From contig JAICWP010000033.1 of NCBI GenBank assembly GCA_025934735.1, forward strand, positions 1 to 33,088: a stretch of 33,088 nucleotides of DNA. The letters run 5' to 3'. Below the pieces are notes generated by a model that did no database searches, was not told the origin of the DNA, and was given only the letters and a program-made list of their open reading frames with translations. Below, piece after piece: positions 1-8,843 of the stretch. This DNA is from Terriglobales bacterium. Its GTDB lineage: Bacteria > Acidobacteriota > Terriglobia > Terriglobales > Acidobacteriaceae. How positions within the stretch are numbered: the stretch's first letter is position 1; every line of letters starts with the position of its first letter. A program made the translations under genes and the position numbers.

Positions 1-1
1 C

Positions 2-580
2 ATCTGGGAGGCGGAGCTGGCCTACTTTTCCCTGGAATCCAGCTCAGAGAAATCAGATCCGCTGGCGGCAGCCCGTCGCGATCGCCGTCAATTTCCTCGT
101 TTCCGCTGTGGAGGGAACGTGCAGGTCAGCCGAGCCGAATCTGCTCAGCACCTCTGGGCCAAGCTGGGCGACCTCAGCCTGGGCGGCTGCTACGTCAATA
201 CCCCGGTGCCGGAGCCTGTCGGCACCAAACTTCGCCTTGTCCTTGAACTTCAGGAAAATAAAATTTCGGTCATGGGTGAAGTCCGCACATGCGTCCCGGC
301 GTTAGGCATGGGCGTTCAATTCACCAGCTTTGAAAGCGGCTCGCGCGAACTCCTGAAACAGGTTATGGGCCGGCTCAGCCCGGCGAAATTGGCCGGCCAA
401 CCGCAAATTACCAGCCTTCCTCAGTTACCCAGCAGCGTGCAGGCTCTGCTGGCCGCGGTGCGCGACCATTTCGAAGGCAACAACGTCCTGACCAGCCAGG
501 ATTTTGAGGAAATCGTGCGCGCACTGGCCGGCAAAAAACCAGCTCCCGCGGACCAACCACCCGCCGCCAAACCTGCCTAA
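2..580 (+). CDS. PilZ domain protein, 5' end outside the window
   Basis: The frame is open from the first complete codon to the stop at 580, so the gene starts to the left and only its last 192 residues are seen. A start at the internal GTG at 119 would cut off half of the conserved motif and is unlikely. The PilZ domain shows an RRDRRQFPRFR stretch (the RxxxR element) followed about 30 residues later by DLSLGG (the D/NxSxxG element). This is the canonical pair of c-di-GMP-binding motifs. After the PilZ barrel there is a linker and a C-terminal helical tail (about 65 residues, acidic then Pro/Ala-rich) of no recognised family. Upstream of the PilZ motif lies part of another segment (WEAELAYFSLES) that may be the end of a partner domain. 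Role inferred: a c-di-GMP effector. The target is unknown, though polysaccharide precursor genes lie just downstream on the opposite strand. Confidence 0.85.
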   Translation: MWEAELAYFSLESSSEKSDPLAAARRDRRQFPRFRCGGNVQVSRAESAQHLWAKLGDLSLGGCYVNTPVPEPVGTKLRLVLELQENKISVMGEVRTCVPALGMGVQFTSFESGSRELLKQVMGRLSPAKLAGQPQITSLPQLPSSVQALLAAVRDHFEGNNVLTSQDFEEIVRALAGKKPAPADQPPAAKPA

Positions 581-585
581 CTGCC

Positions 586-1548
<963 letters not shown>

Positions 1549-1554
1549 GAGAGG

Positions 1555-2964
1555 TTAATGGGAGCCCGGCGCGGTACCAGCATTGGCCGGCTGCGACTTA
1601 GGTGCTGCGGGAGGACGGCCGATACTGTAGTAGTGAATGCCATGCGCTGCCATTTGCTCCGGGTTATACAAATTGCGTCCGTCTATCACAATCGGATAGC
1701 GCAACTGTTCGCGCAAGCGGTCCAGGTCCAGCGCCGCAAATTCTTCCCAGTCGGTGAGCACCAATAGCGCATCCGCGCCCCCAGCCGCTTCATAGGGATT
1801 GGCCGCAAAGGTTACCCGATCACCCAGCACTTCCCGTGCCCGCTCGGTCGCGGCTGGATCGTACGCGACTATCTGGCTGCCTTCCTTCAGCAGCAGTTCC
1901 ACCAGGCACAGAGCCGGCGATTCGCGCACGTCGTCGGTGCCGCCTTTGAAGGACAAGCCCAAAACCGCCAGCCGCTTGCCCTTGAGCGTCCATAAGGCAT
2001 TGCGCACCTTGCGCAGGAAGCGCTGCCGCATGTCTTCATTGATGCGGATCACCTCATCGAGCAGGCTGAAATCGTAGCCGCACTCCCGGGCCACCGCGCG
2101 AAACGCCATCAGGTCCTTGGGAAAGCAGGAGCCGCCATAACCCACCCCCGGGCTGAGAAAACGCGGTCCGATTCGCGAGTCGGTGCCGATGCCTTCGCAA
2201 ACCTGGGAAACATCCGCACCCACGTTTTCGCAAACGCTGGCCACGGCATTGATAAAGGAAATCTTCATGGCCAGAAAAGCGTTAGAGGCGTGCTTGATCA
2301 GTTCCGCGCTCTTGGTGCTGGTGACGATCAGCCGCGGCGGCACCCGAACCCCATCCGGTCCGGGCACGGCATTCTTGCCGCGATAATAGCTGCCGTCCGT
2401 CATGGGCCGGTAGATTTCGCGCAGAACGGCGGCACAACGCTCGTTGTCGGCGCCCACCACGATGCGGTCTGGATACAAGAAGTCAGTTACCGCCGTGCCT
2501 TCGCGCAGGAACTCGGGATTGGACGCGACATCGAATGAACTCTCCTGCGCGCCATTGAGCAGCATTACCTTGCGAACCCAGGTGCTGGTGTAGACCGGGA
2601 CCGTGCTCTTCTCCACCACGATCTTGTAGCCGCCGTTGACCGCGCCCGCCACCTCACGGGCCACCGATTCCACGTAGGAAAGATCGGCTTCTCCCTCTTC
2701 GGTCGGCGGCGTGCCCACGGCGATGAAAATGACCGCGCTCTCCAGCGCTGCCTGGCGCAGATTGCCGGAAAACGAAAGCCGGGAGCCGCGATGCCGTTGC
2801 AGCAGTTCCGGCAAAAAGCGCTCGTGAATGGGCACCTCGCCCTTGTGCAGCGCCGCTATCTTGGCCGCGTCATTGTCCACCAGGGTCACATCGTGTCCCA
2901 GTTCCGCGAAACACGCGCCCGCCACCAGGCCGACGTATCCCGAGCCCACCACTGCAATTCTCAT
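1555..2964 (-). CDS. ugd: UDP-glucose 6-dehydrogenase
   Basis: A 469-aa cytoplasmic enzyme that oxidises UDP-glucose to UDP-glucuronate with two NAD+. The N-terminal dinucleotide fold begins [12 protein letters not shown] (G7, G9, G12). The middle domain carries K225 and N228 in [14 protein letters not shown] and the catalytic cysteine C280 in [12 protein letters not shown]. The C-terminal UDP-binding domain includes [17 protein letters not shown]. It is slightly longer than usual (about 430-450) because of a loop around 191-212 and a Pro-rich tail. The ATG has a GAGGT Shine-Dalgarno 6 bases upstream. It is first in an operon with the UDP-glucuronate decarboxylase gene and diverges from the epimerase gene at 3169, so the roughly 200 bp between probably hold both promoters. 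The pathway feeds exopolysaccharide, lipopolysaccharide or glycan synthesis. Confidence 0.95.
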   Translation of the reverse strand: MRIAVVGSGYVGLVAGACFAELGHDVTLVDNDAAKIAALHKGEVPIHERFLPELLQRHRGSRLSFSGNLRQAALESAVIFIAVGTPPTEEGEADLSYVESVAREVAGAVNGGYKIVVEKSTVPVYTSTWVRKVMLLNGAQESSFDVASNPEFLREGTAVTDFLYPDRIVVGADNERCAAVLREIYRPMTDGSYYRGKNAVPGPDGVRVPPRLIVTSTKSAELIKHASNAFLAMKISFINAVASVCENVGADVSQVCEGIGTDSRIGPRFLSPGVGYGGSCFPKDLMAFRAVARECGYDFSLLDEVIRINEDMRQRFLRKVRNALWTLKGKRLAVLGLSFKGGTDDVRESPALCLVELLLKEGSQIVAYDPAATERAREVLGDRVTFAANPYEAAGGADALLVLTDWEEFAALDLDRLREQLRYPIVIDGRNLYNPEQMAAHGIHYYSIGRPPAAPKSQPANAGTAPGSH

Positions 2965-3168
2965 CTACTTACCTCGACCTAGTAGGAGCTATTCATGCAG
3001 TCCAAAGTTGCCTTGCTTTGGTGCAATGCAGCAGCTACATCGCTTTTTCTGCTTTCCTTGCGCGCGAAACCACCACCGCCTAATTTTTGGAAACGGTATT
3101 ACTGTAGCAGCTTCTATGTTGCCGCAAAAGGCACGCCTGGACAGCCCTTTTTCCCGTATCATTCAGCC

Positions 3169-4146
3169 ATGGCGAACTACCTGATCACGGGAATTGCAGG
3201 CTTCATCGGCTCTAATCTGGCGCGGACTCTGCTGGCGCGCGGAGAGAACGTGCGCGGCATTGATAACTTTGCCACTGGCAAACGCGAAAACATTGCTGAA
3301 ATCAGCGGCCGCCTGGATTTTCGCGAAGCCGATCTCCTCGATTTGGACGCCATGCGACAGGCCTGCCAGGGCATGGACTATGTCCTCCACCAGGCCGCTA
3401 TCGCCTCCGTTCCCCGTTCCGTGGCTGATCCCCTGGGCTCCAACCGCGCCAATGTGGACGGCACCCTGAACCTGCTGGTGGCCGCCCGCGATGCCAAGGT
3501 GAAGCGAGTGGTTTTCGCCGCCTCCTCCTCGGCCTATGGGGACACTCCAACTTTGCCCAAGCATGAGGAGATGCCAGCCAATCCCATCTCACCTTATGCC
3601 GTTTCCAAGCTGGCCGGCGAACTCTACCTGCAGTCGTTTTGGCGCGTGTACGGACTGGAAACGGTGTGCCTGCGCTACTTCAATATTTTCGGGCCACGGC
3701 AGGATCCCAATTCACCTTACTCGGGCGTGCTGGCCCGCTTTATTACTTCCATGCTGCGGGGAGAGCAGCCCACCATCTTCGGCGATGGCGAGCAGAGCCG
3801 CGACTTCACCTACGTGGACAACGCGGTGGCCGCCAATCTCCAGGCCTGCACCACGCCTGCCGCGCAAGCGGTAGGACGTGTTTTCAATATTGCCACCGGC
3901 CACCAGGCCACGCTGAACCAGACCGTCGCGGTGCTGCGCGGCATTACCGGCTACCAGGGCCCGGTGCAGTACGGTGCCGCGCGGGCCGGCGATATCAAAC
4001 ACTCCTTTGCCGATATCTCCCTGGCGCAGAAGCATCTGGGCTACCGCCCCAGCGTGGGCTTTGAGGATGGCCTGAAGCGCACCGTGGCCTGGTACCAGGA
4101 GCAGGGCGCTCCTATGGCGGCGCAAGCTTCCGAACGGTCGCGGTAA
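3169..4146 (+). CDS. UDP-hexose 4-epimerase family protein (SDR)
   Basis: A 325-aa extended SDR that interconverts UDP-glucose/UDP-galactose or the N-acetyl forms. The open frame begins at 2995, but the fold starts at MANYLITGIAGFIG, so I place the start at the ATG at 3169. The NAD loop is G8-G11-G14, the active site Ser-Tyr-Lys is in AASSSAYG and SPYAVSK (Y143, K147), and the segment YFNIFGPRQDPNSPYSGV resembles the WbpP/Gne branch that accepts UDP-GlcNAc. That substrate is an inference. The gene diverges from ugd and belongs to the same nucleotide-sugar neighbourhood. No good Shine-Dalgarno precedes this ATG. The 58 extra upstream residues have no family match and look non-coding. Confidence 0.88.
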   Translation: MANYLITGIAGFIGSNLARTLLARGENVRGIDNFATGKRENIAEISGRLDFREADLLDLDAMRQACQGMDYVLHQAAIASVPRSVADPLGSNRANVDGTLNLLVAARDAKVKRVVFAASSSAYGDTPTLPKHEEMPANPISPYAVSKLAGELYLQSFWRVYGLETVCLRYFNIFGPRQDPNSPYSGVLARFITSMLRGEQPTIFGDGEQSRDFTYVDNAVAANLQACTTPAAQAVGRVFNIATGHQATLNQTVAVLRGITGYQGPVQYGAARAGDIKHSFADISLAQKHLGYRPSVGFEDGLKRTVAWYQEQGAPMAAQASERSR

Positions 4147-4239
4147 CTGGCCCAGACGTGCGGCCCGGCATCGTCCAGACGTGCTATTACCTTAGTTATC
4201 TTCGGCCTTCCCTCCGCTCCGCATACCATCCCTTCAGCT

Positions 4240-4926
4240 ATGACGCTTGAATCGATCGTGGTCTGCAACGACTGGCAGGCGATCAGTATATTGGGAGGTG
4301 TCCTCGGTAATCTGCGCATCGGGGTGCACGTTGACTCCGAACCCCAAAGCGCGACCGACCGCCTGACCCGCTCCAAATTTGACGCCGTCATTGTGGATTG
4401 CGAGCTGCAAGGCGCCGCCGATTTCCTGCGCAATATTCGCTCTCATCCTTCTTGCCGGTCTTCCGTGCCTCTGGCCATCGCCGCCCACGGCATGGGGCTG
4501 CCCGAATTGTCGCAACTGGGCGCCCGCTTTGTTTTTGAGAAGCCGATTTCCATGGAGCAGGCGGTGCGCACGCTCTCTGCCGCGCGCAACCTGATGCTGC
4601 GCGGAAGGCTGCGCTATTTCCGCCAGGAAGTTGATATTCCCGTCAGCCTCACCTTTGCCAACAAGCGCCGGGTGACGGCCAACATCACCAATCTCAGCCA
4701 GGGCGGCATCGCGGTTGCCACCGCGGAGGTGCTCGATCCCGCCGACCCGCTTCGCCTGCGTTTTGATCTGCCGGAGACCGAAAGCTTTGTGGAAGCGCGC
4801 GGCGAAGTGGCCTGGACCGACGAGCACGGCCACGCCGGCATCCGCTTCACTGAAGTTTCCGAACGCCTGCAGAACAACCTGGAGCAGTGGCTGGCCGCCA
4901 AGTACTTCGCCGGCCTGAATTCCTAA
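4240..4926 (+). CDS. Receiver-like domain fused to a PilZ domain
   Basis: A 228-aa two-domain protein. Residues 1-115 look like a response-regulator receiver fold: a DAVIVDCEL strand holds the likely phospho-acceptor Asp (about 48-51) and FEKPIS near 105-110 has the conserved Lys-Pro. However, the N-terminal acidic pair is reduced (CND), so phosphorylation is uncertain. Residues 120-220 are a PilZ domain with NLSQGG (NxSxxG intact). The RxxxR element reads LRYFR, with the first Arg replaced or shifted, so c-di-GMP affinity may be weak. It stands alone between the epimerase gene and a convergent gene. It could be an integrator of phosphorelay and c-di-GMP inputs; no partner kinase is in the window. 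Confidence 0.82.
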   Translation: MTLESIVVCNDWQAISILGGVLGNLRIGVHVDSEPQSATDRLTRSKFDAVIVDCELQGAADFLRNIRSHPSCRSSVPLAIAAHGMGLPELSQLGARFVFEKPISMEQAVRTLSAARNLMLRGRLRYFRQEVDIPVSLTFANKRRVTANITNLSQGGIAVATAEVLDPADPLRLRFDLPETESFVEARGEVAWTDEHGHAGIRFTEVSERLQNNLEQWLAAKYFAGLNS

Positions 4927-4950
4927 CAGTTTACTTTTGAGAACGGGTGG

Positions 4951-4982
4951 CCCACTCAAGCCTTCTCTTTGGCTTGAGTGGG
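4951..4982. terminator. Perfect 12-bp hairpin between convergent genes
   Basis: CCCACTCAAGCC (4951-4962) and GGCTTGAGTGGG (4971-4982) are exact reverse complements around an 8-base TTCTCTTT loop. It lies 24 bases past the stop of the plus-strand PilZ gene and 50 bases past the stop of the minus-strand gene. Position suggests a bidirectional transcript end or RNA-stabilising stem. There is no U-tract on either strand, so a classical intrinsic terminator is not certain. It may instead be a copy of a dispersed palindromic repeat. Confidence 0.5.
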
Positions 4983-5032
4983 AATGGAAATGCCCGATAG
5001 AGGTTTAAGGAAAGTGCCAGGTAGGAGCCGGA

Positions 5033-5407
5033 CTACGCCGGCTTTTCTTCATGCAGCGCCTTCAGGCGGGCCACGCGGTCACGCGCAATCAACTCATGCA
5101 GATCGTAGCTGTAGGAACCGTAACCGTGGAACGTGTCCTCATCAAACAGGCGCTTGATGCCGCAACCCAGGCAGACCTGGTAGGAATAGCCTTCCACCCG
5201 GATGGGCCAGCTCATCTTTCGGTGCCAGCACCCACGGAGCACCACCACCGCCGCTCCCGCGATGCCGGTGGTCATCAGGCCCACGGGCCAGAACCAGCGC
5301 GGCATGGCTTTACGGGGCTTCTTTTCCTTATCTTTACCTTGTTCGGCCACGGCTACTTTGGACTTGTCCAGCAACTCTAACCATATCACCTTTCGCCCGG
5401 TTTTCAT
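5033..5407 (-). CDS. Small membrane protein with a C-terminal CxxC knuckle, unknown function
   Basis: I place the start at the ATG at 5407 (124 aa, MKTGRKVIWLELL) because the longer frame to 5542 has a low-complexity, shadow-like N-terminus and nearly reaches the upstream gene. The start is not firmly set: a GGGTAGG lies directly against this ATG. The protein has a short basic/acidic N-terminal region and one hydrophobic segment (about 36-55, FWPVGLMTTGIAGAAVVVL). The C-terminal part has VCLGCGIKRLFDE, a single CxxC pair, and an aromatic YGSYSYDLHELIARD stretch. One CxxC is too few for a zinc site in a monomer, so a dimer or heme/redox role is possible. I do not recognise a named family. It is downstream of, and in the same direction as, the PilZ-GAF-Sel1 gene. 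Confidence 0.55.
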   Translation of the reverse strand: MKTGRKVIWLELLDKSKVAVAEQGKDKEKKPRKAMPRWFWPVGLMTTGIAGAAVVVLRGCWHRKMSWPIRVEGYSYQVCLGCGIKRLFDEDTFHGYGSYSYDLHELIARDRVARLKALHEEKPA

Positions 5408-5528
5408 CCTACCCAAATTGGCTACTCTCCAGCTCTTTCCTAAGCTGGAAATCCACCGCGCGCCTGGCCGCCAGGCGCAGCTTTCCGCCGACTGCGGCCA
5501 AGTCGTTGTTAGATCGTGTGATGATGGC

Positions 5529-7187
5529 TTAGTTGGTGGCAAAACGGGTAGCCACAGGCTGGCTTAAATGAGCCTGGCGCCAGCGGGCAGTGCGTTGCTC
5601 GCCTTCCATGATCTGCTGTTCCGTCATGTGCGCCCGCAGGATGGATAAGCGATAGCGGCTGGCCTCGTCTCCGCCCAGCCTGGCGATGGAAGACCACATG
5701 TAGGCGCTGACGTCATCCTGGGGCACGCCGCGTCCTGCCCAGTAATAGGCTCCCAGGGTGGCTGCCGCCAGCACCTGCCCGCCCTCCGCGGCGCGGGTGA
5801 ACCACTTCACCGCCTCGGCATAATCCTGCGGAGCATCCTCGCCGGTTGCGTACTTAGCGCCAATTTCAAACTGGGCATCGGAGTCGCCACTTTGCGCCCG
5901 TTGCCGTAATTCCCGCAAAGCCGGGGCTAGGTTTTCCGCCGAAGCAGAACTCGCGGGCTGCTCCAGGGCCGAAGGGCGGACCGACGTGGATTCCGCCGCA
6001 TCCACTTTCTTCAGCTCTCCCGAATCCCGACCCAGCACAAGCCACAAACCGACGATCAACAGGGCTGCTACCAGGCCTAGCAGCACGATGCGCTGTCCCG
6101 CGCCGTCACTCGCCACCTGCTGTTCCGTCGCGGAAACTGACACAGGCAATGCTTCCGTTGCGGTCGGTAAAGCAGCTTCCGGCGCGACTGCGGTGGCCGT
6201 CGCAACTGCCGCCATTGCAACCGGTGGAGGCGCAGCAGTCACTTCAGCGGGCTGGGTTTCGGGCGCGGGCGCAGCCTCTGCCGGCTGCGCTAACAGTGTG
6301 GATTCTGCTTCTCTAACTGTTTCCGCTGCGGGCGTCGGCGGAAACTCTTTCTCCGTTTCCGTTGCAGCCACGGCGGGAGCCGCTTCCTTTGGCTTAAGCG
6401 CTAACGCTACGCTTTCCGCCAGCGCCTGCAGCGCCAAACAATGGCTTTCGCTGAAGGCGTAGGCGTGACGGGAAAATACCTCGATCAGCCCCAGAACCGT
6501 TTCTCGTTCGCGGATCGGAACAGCCAGAACGGAATTGATGCCGAGTGACTGGCAGCTCTCGCGGTCCACATGGGGATCTAAATTGGGATCGTCGCAGCGC
6601 AACCAGCGGCCTTCGCGTAGGCAGGCTCCGGAAATGCCAGTCTGCGCGTCCAGGCGCGTTCCCGGAGGCGGCGCAATTTCTCCCGCCGACGCCCGGCACA
6701 CAAGTTCCCCGCTCTCGGCCAGCGCCACAGCCGCGCCCTGCGCTCCGGTGACGGCCAGGGCCTGCTCGGCTAGGAGACGGAAAGCAGGGTTTCCGGTATC
6801 TGATGGGCTGGGGAGCGGCTGCGCGGCGGGCACTTTTGCGACCTGCGAAAATTGCCCCGCGGTTTCGCTGGCCAGCAGGGCGTTCAACAGCAGCCACTGC
6901 TGCAATTGCCGGCGCGACTCTCCCGTGAGATTAAGGAATTCCAGGCCAGCCCGGCCGTCATCGCACCAGGCCACGCGCGCCGGCGTCACCGCCGAACTGT
7001 GCGTCTCCAGCAGATCCAGGCGCAGGTCCACAAAGGAGTGCGGCGCCAGGCGCGCCACGCTCTCCACCGCCGCGCCCCGCTCGTTGGCGTCCAGCACAAC
7101 TCCACCCACTCCTGCCCCGATGCTGGCGTAGGCGGGACTGTGCACCTTGTGCCGTAAATGACGGCGCCGTTCTACCACCATGAGCAT
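5529..7187 (-). CDS. PilZ-GAF-transmembrane-Sel1 repeat fusion protein
   Basis: The frame opens at 7280, but ERRRHLRH, the usual beginning of a PilZ domain, follows shortly after two ATGs at 7187 and 7181. I use 7187, which has an AGG 5 bases upstream (552 aa). In order (numbered from 7280): PilZ about 38-135 with RHLRH (R39, R43) but DANERG where D/NxSxxG is expected; GAF about 165-295 with GISGACLREG and LRCDD; an Ala/Pro/Glu-rich linker 296-395; one hydrophobic helix 397-416; two Sel1/TPR-like repeats about 462-499 and 500-535 (AQFEIGAKYATG, AATLGAYYWAGRG). The topology would place the sensor domains on one side of the membrane and the Sel1 scaffold on the other. Role inferred: signal-responsive scaffold. 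The S-to-N change in PilZ makes c-di-GMP binding doubtful. Confidence 0.85.
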   Translation of the reverse strand: MLMVVERRRHLRHKVHSPAYASIGAGVGGVVLDANERGAAVESVARLAPHSFVDLRLDLLETHSSAVTPARVAWCDDGRAGLEFLNLTGESRRQLQQWLLLNALLASETAGQFSQVAKVPAAQPLPSPSDTGNPAFRLLAEQALAVTGAQGAAVALAESGELVCRASAGEIAPPPGTRLDAQTGISGACLREGRWLRCDDPNLDPHVDRESCQSLGINSVLAVPIRERETVLGLIEVFSRHAYAFSESHCLALQALAESVALALKPKEAAPAVAATETEKEFPPTPAAETVREAESTLLAQPAEAAPAPETQPAEVTAAPPPVAMAAVATATAVAPEAALPTATEALPVSVSATEQQVASDGAGQRIVLLGLVAALLIVGLWLVLGRDSGELKKVDAAESTSVRPSALEQPASSASAENLAPALRELRQRAQSGDSDAQFEIGAKYATGEDAPQDYAEAVKWFTRAAEGGQVLAAATLGAYYWAGRGVPQDDVSAYMWSSIARLGGDEASRYRLSILRAHMTEQQIMEGEQRTARWRQAHLSQPVATRFATN

Positions 7188-7398
7188 TAAACCTGAGTAG
7201 CAGGTCCATCTTACGGCTTTCGCCGCCAACGCCCAAGGTAAATGTCGCATGATTTGTGCAATGGTTGTCAAAACCATCACGTTGGCGGTGGGACGAAACC
7301 TTTTAGATCGTGCTTAGCGGTGGAAGCCGCAGCTCTAATCGTCACCAGGAGGGCGGAGCTGATTGTTGTCGCGCATGGTCAGCCCATTAACAGTTGGG

Positions 7399-7440
7399 GC
7401 TGAGCGCTGACGGCTGAATGCTGAATGCTGATCGCTAACC
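7399..7440 (+). repeat. Six tandem 7-nt units of GCTGANN
   Basis: Reading on the plus strand the units are GCTGAGC, GCTGACG, GCTGAAT, GCTGAAT, GCTGATC and GCTAACC, running exactly into the stop codon of the minus-strand GAF gene. In that gene's transcript the array lies just 3' of the coding region and reads NNTCAGC. A similar but inverted array is at 8813-8840. Function unknown. It may be a dispersed genomic repeat or a site recognised in the RNA. Confidence 0.75.
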
Positions 7441-8222
7441 TACAGCTGCTTTCTGTGCGCCGGCATCCCCGCGGCGCGCGCGATGGCCGCTACCATGAAT
7501 CCCGCCAGCATCTGCAGGTTGGCGACAGCCAAGTCATCGAAGGCAAAGCTTTCGGTGGAGAGCACTTCAAAAATGCCCAGCGTCTGCCGGAAATGTTGCA
7601 GCGGGGCCACGAGAATGGAGCGCACTCCCAGCCAACGGGCCACGCTGCGCTCCACGCTGGGATCGTCTTCGGTATCGTCACAGCGCAGAATCTGTCCGCT
7701 GCGCAGGCATTCGCCGGATAAGCCGGAGTCCGTCTGCAGGCGCACGCCCAGATCAGGCGCGGTGCGGCCGGAGCGTGCGCTGCACACCACTTCCCCGCCC
7801 CACTGCAGGCCGATGGCGCTGCCGCTGGCCCCGGTCAGCGATTGCGCCCGTTCCGCGATCACCGAGATCGCCGGCTCCAAATCCAGCTGCGCCGGCGCTA
7901 CTGGCAGTTCCAGCGCCGTTACCACTTGGTCCAATGCGCTGCACGCGGCAATCGCCGGCTTCCGCACCAGTTCCGCCCGCGATGGCACCGACTCGATGAG
8001 GTCGCGTACCAGTTGCTCCATTGCCTCGTTCTGCAGCAGCGTCGCCCGCGGCTGCTGGCCCAACGAGCCCCCGAAGAGTCGCGAGACGCTGAGCAGGGCG
8101 CTGCTGCCGCAGGCCAGGCAATTGGAGCTGTTGTTTTCGTGAATCAGTTCGCACTGCGCGCAGAACACCGCGTTCTGCAGGCGCAGGAAACTCAGCTCCG
8201 GACGAGGTTTGAACAGTCCCAT
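7440..8222 (-). CDS. Zinc-ribbon GAF domain protein
   Basis: A 260-aa protein. The start at 8222 (MGLFKPRPELSF) is set by AAGGAG 7 bases upstream; the open frame to 8366 is not coding in appearance. Residues 21-38 form a four-cysteine ribbon (C21, C24, C35, C38), and about 120-250 is a GAF domain. The GAF shares a distinctive run with the GAF of the neighbouring PilZ-GAF-Sel1 protein: GVRL..DSGLSGECLRSGQILRCDD here against GTRL..QTGISGACLREGRWLRCDD there. The two are paralogous. The shared Cys residues in SGxCLR and RCDD could be redox or ligand sites. There is no output domain or membrane segment. Ligand unknown. Confidence 0.82.
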   Translation of the reverse strand: MGLFKPRPELSFLRLQNAVFCAQCELIHENNSSNCLACGSSALLSVSRLFGGSLGQQPRATLLQNEAMEQLVRDLIESVPSRAELVRKPAIAACSALDQVVTALELPVAPAQLDLEPAISVIAERAQSLTGASGSAIGLQWGGEVVCSARSGRTAPDLGVRLQTDSGLSGECLRSGQILRCDDTEDDPSVERSVARWLGVRSILVAPLQHFRQTLGIFEVLSTESFAFDDLAVANLQMLAGFMVAAIARAAGMPAHRKQL

Positions 8223-8419
8223 TCTCTCTCCTTCAGGGTTGCAAAAATCTGTTGTTCGGAAGAACCGCAGATTTACGGAAGCGTGAAAATAAACTTCAGG
8301 GCTGTGGAAGAGTAAGTGGCAGTGCTGGTTCCCGCAGAGGAATATGTGGAGTGCAGGAAATTGCACACACGGGCCGGGATGCAGCAGGAGTGGAAGCGTG
8401 CGGCTTCAGCCGCCCGAAA

Positions 8420-8797
8420 TCAGCGCCCTGTCAGGAATTTATATTGCGTCTCATTCAGCGGCACCACCGAGAGTCTTCCCTGTCGCAGCAGCGGCGAATC
8501 GCCGAACAACTTGTTGGCTTTGATTTCCGCCAGCGCGGTCGGGTTCAGCTTTTTGCCGGAGCGAATTGTGACCCGTGGATCCTTCGGGTCGCCAGCATCC
8601 ACCGACACCACCGTGGCCGTGCCCATGGTGCGCTTTTCATCACCGGTGTGATAAATGATCAGCTCATCGCCCGGCTGCATCGTGCGCAGGTTCTTCAGCG
8701 CCACCGGATTGCTCACCCCGTCCCACACCGTGGATTTGTCGCGCTCCAGGTCGGCAAAGGAGTATTCGGAAGGCTCGGTTTTCAGAAGGTAGTGCAT
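8420..8797 (-). CDS. EVE domain protein
   Basis: A 125-aa protein that is all one EVE domain, a PUA-like fold that in characterised members reads modified bases in DNA or RNA. Diagnostic segments are YLLKTEPSEYSFADLERD at the N-terminus, TVWDGVSNPVALKNLR at about 23-38, PGDELIIYHTG near 43-53, and PLLRQGRLSVVPL near the C-terminus. It is a little shorter than typical members (135-155) but both ends of the domain are present. A GAGGAA Shine-Dalgarno lies 6 bases before the ATG. It follows the esterase gene on the same strand with a heptanucleotide array between. Binding to a specific modified base cannot be told from sequence. Confidence 0.85.
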   Translation of the reverse strand: MHYLLKTEPSEYSFADLERDKSTVWDGVSNPVALKNLRTMQPGDELIIYHTGDEKRTMGTATVVSVDAGDPKDPRVTIRSGKKLNPTALAEIKANKLFGDSPLLRQGRLSVVPLNETQYKFLTGR

Positions 8798-8812
8798 GAG
8801 GGTTCCTCGGTT

Positions 8813-8840
8813 ATCCAGCGTTCAGCAATCAGCATTCAGG
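8813..8840 (-). repeat. Four heptanucleotide units of the GCTGANN type
   Basis: On the minus strand the units are CCTGAAT, GCTGATT, GCTGAAC and GCTGGAT, followed by AACC. They begin 3 bases after the esterase stop and end just before the Shine-Dalgarno of the EVE gene. The array resembles the one at 7399-7440 and also ends in TAACC, but it has the opposite orientation relative to transcription. Confidence 0.6.
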
Positions 8841-8843
8841 CCG

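Noticed and set aside
2995-3168. N-terminal extension of the epimerase
   Set aside because: The Rossmann fold starts at 3169 and the 58 extra residues are not a plausible signal or domain.
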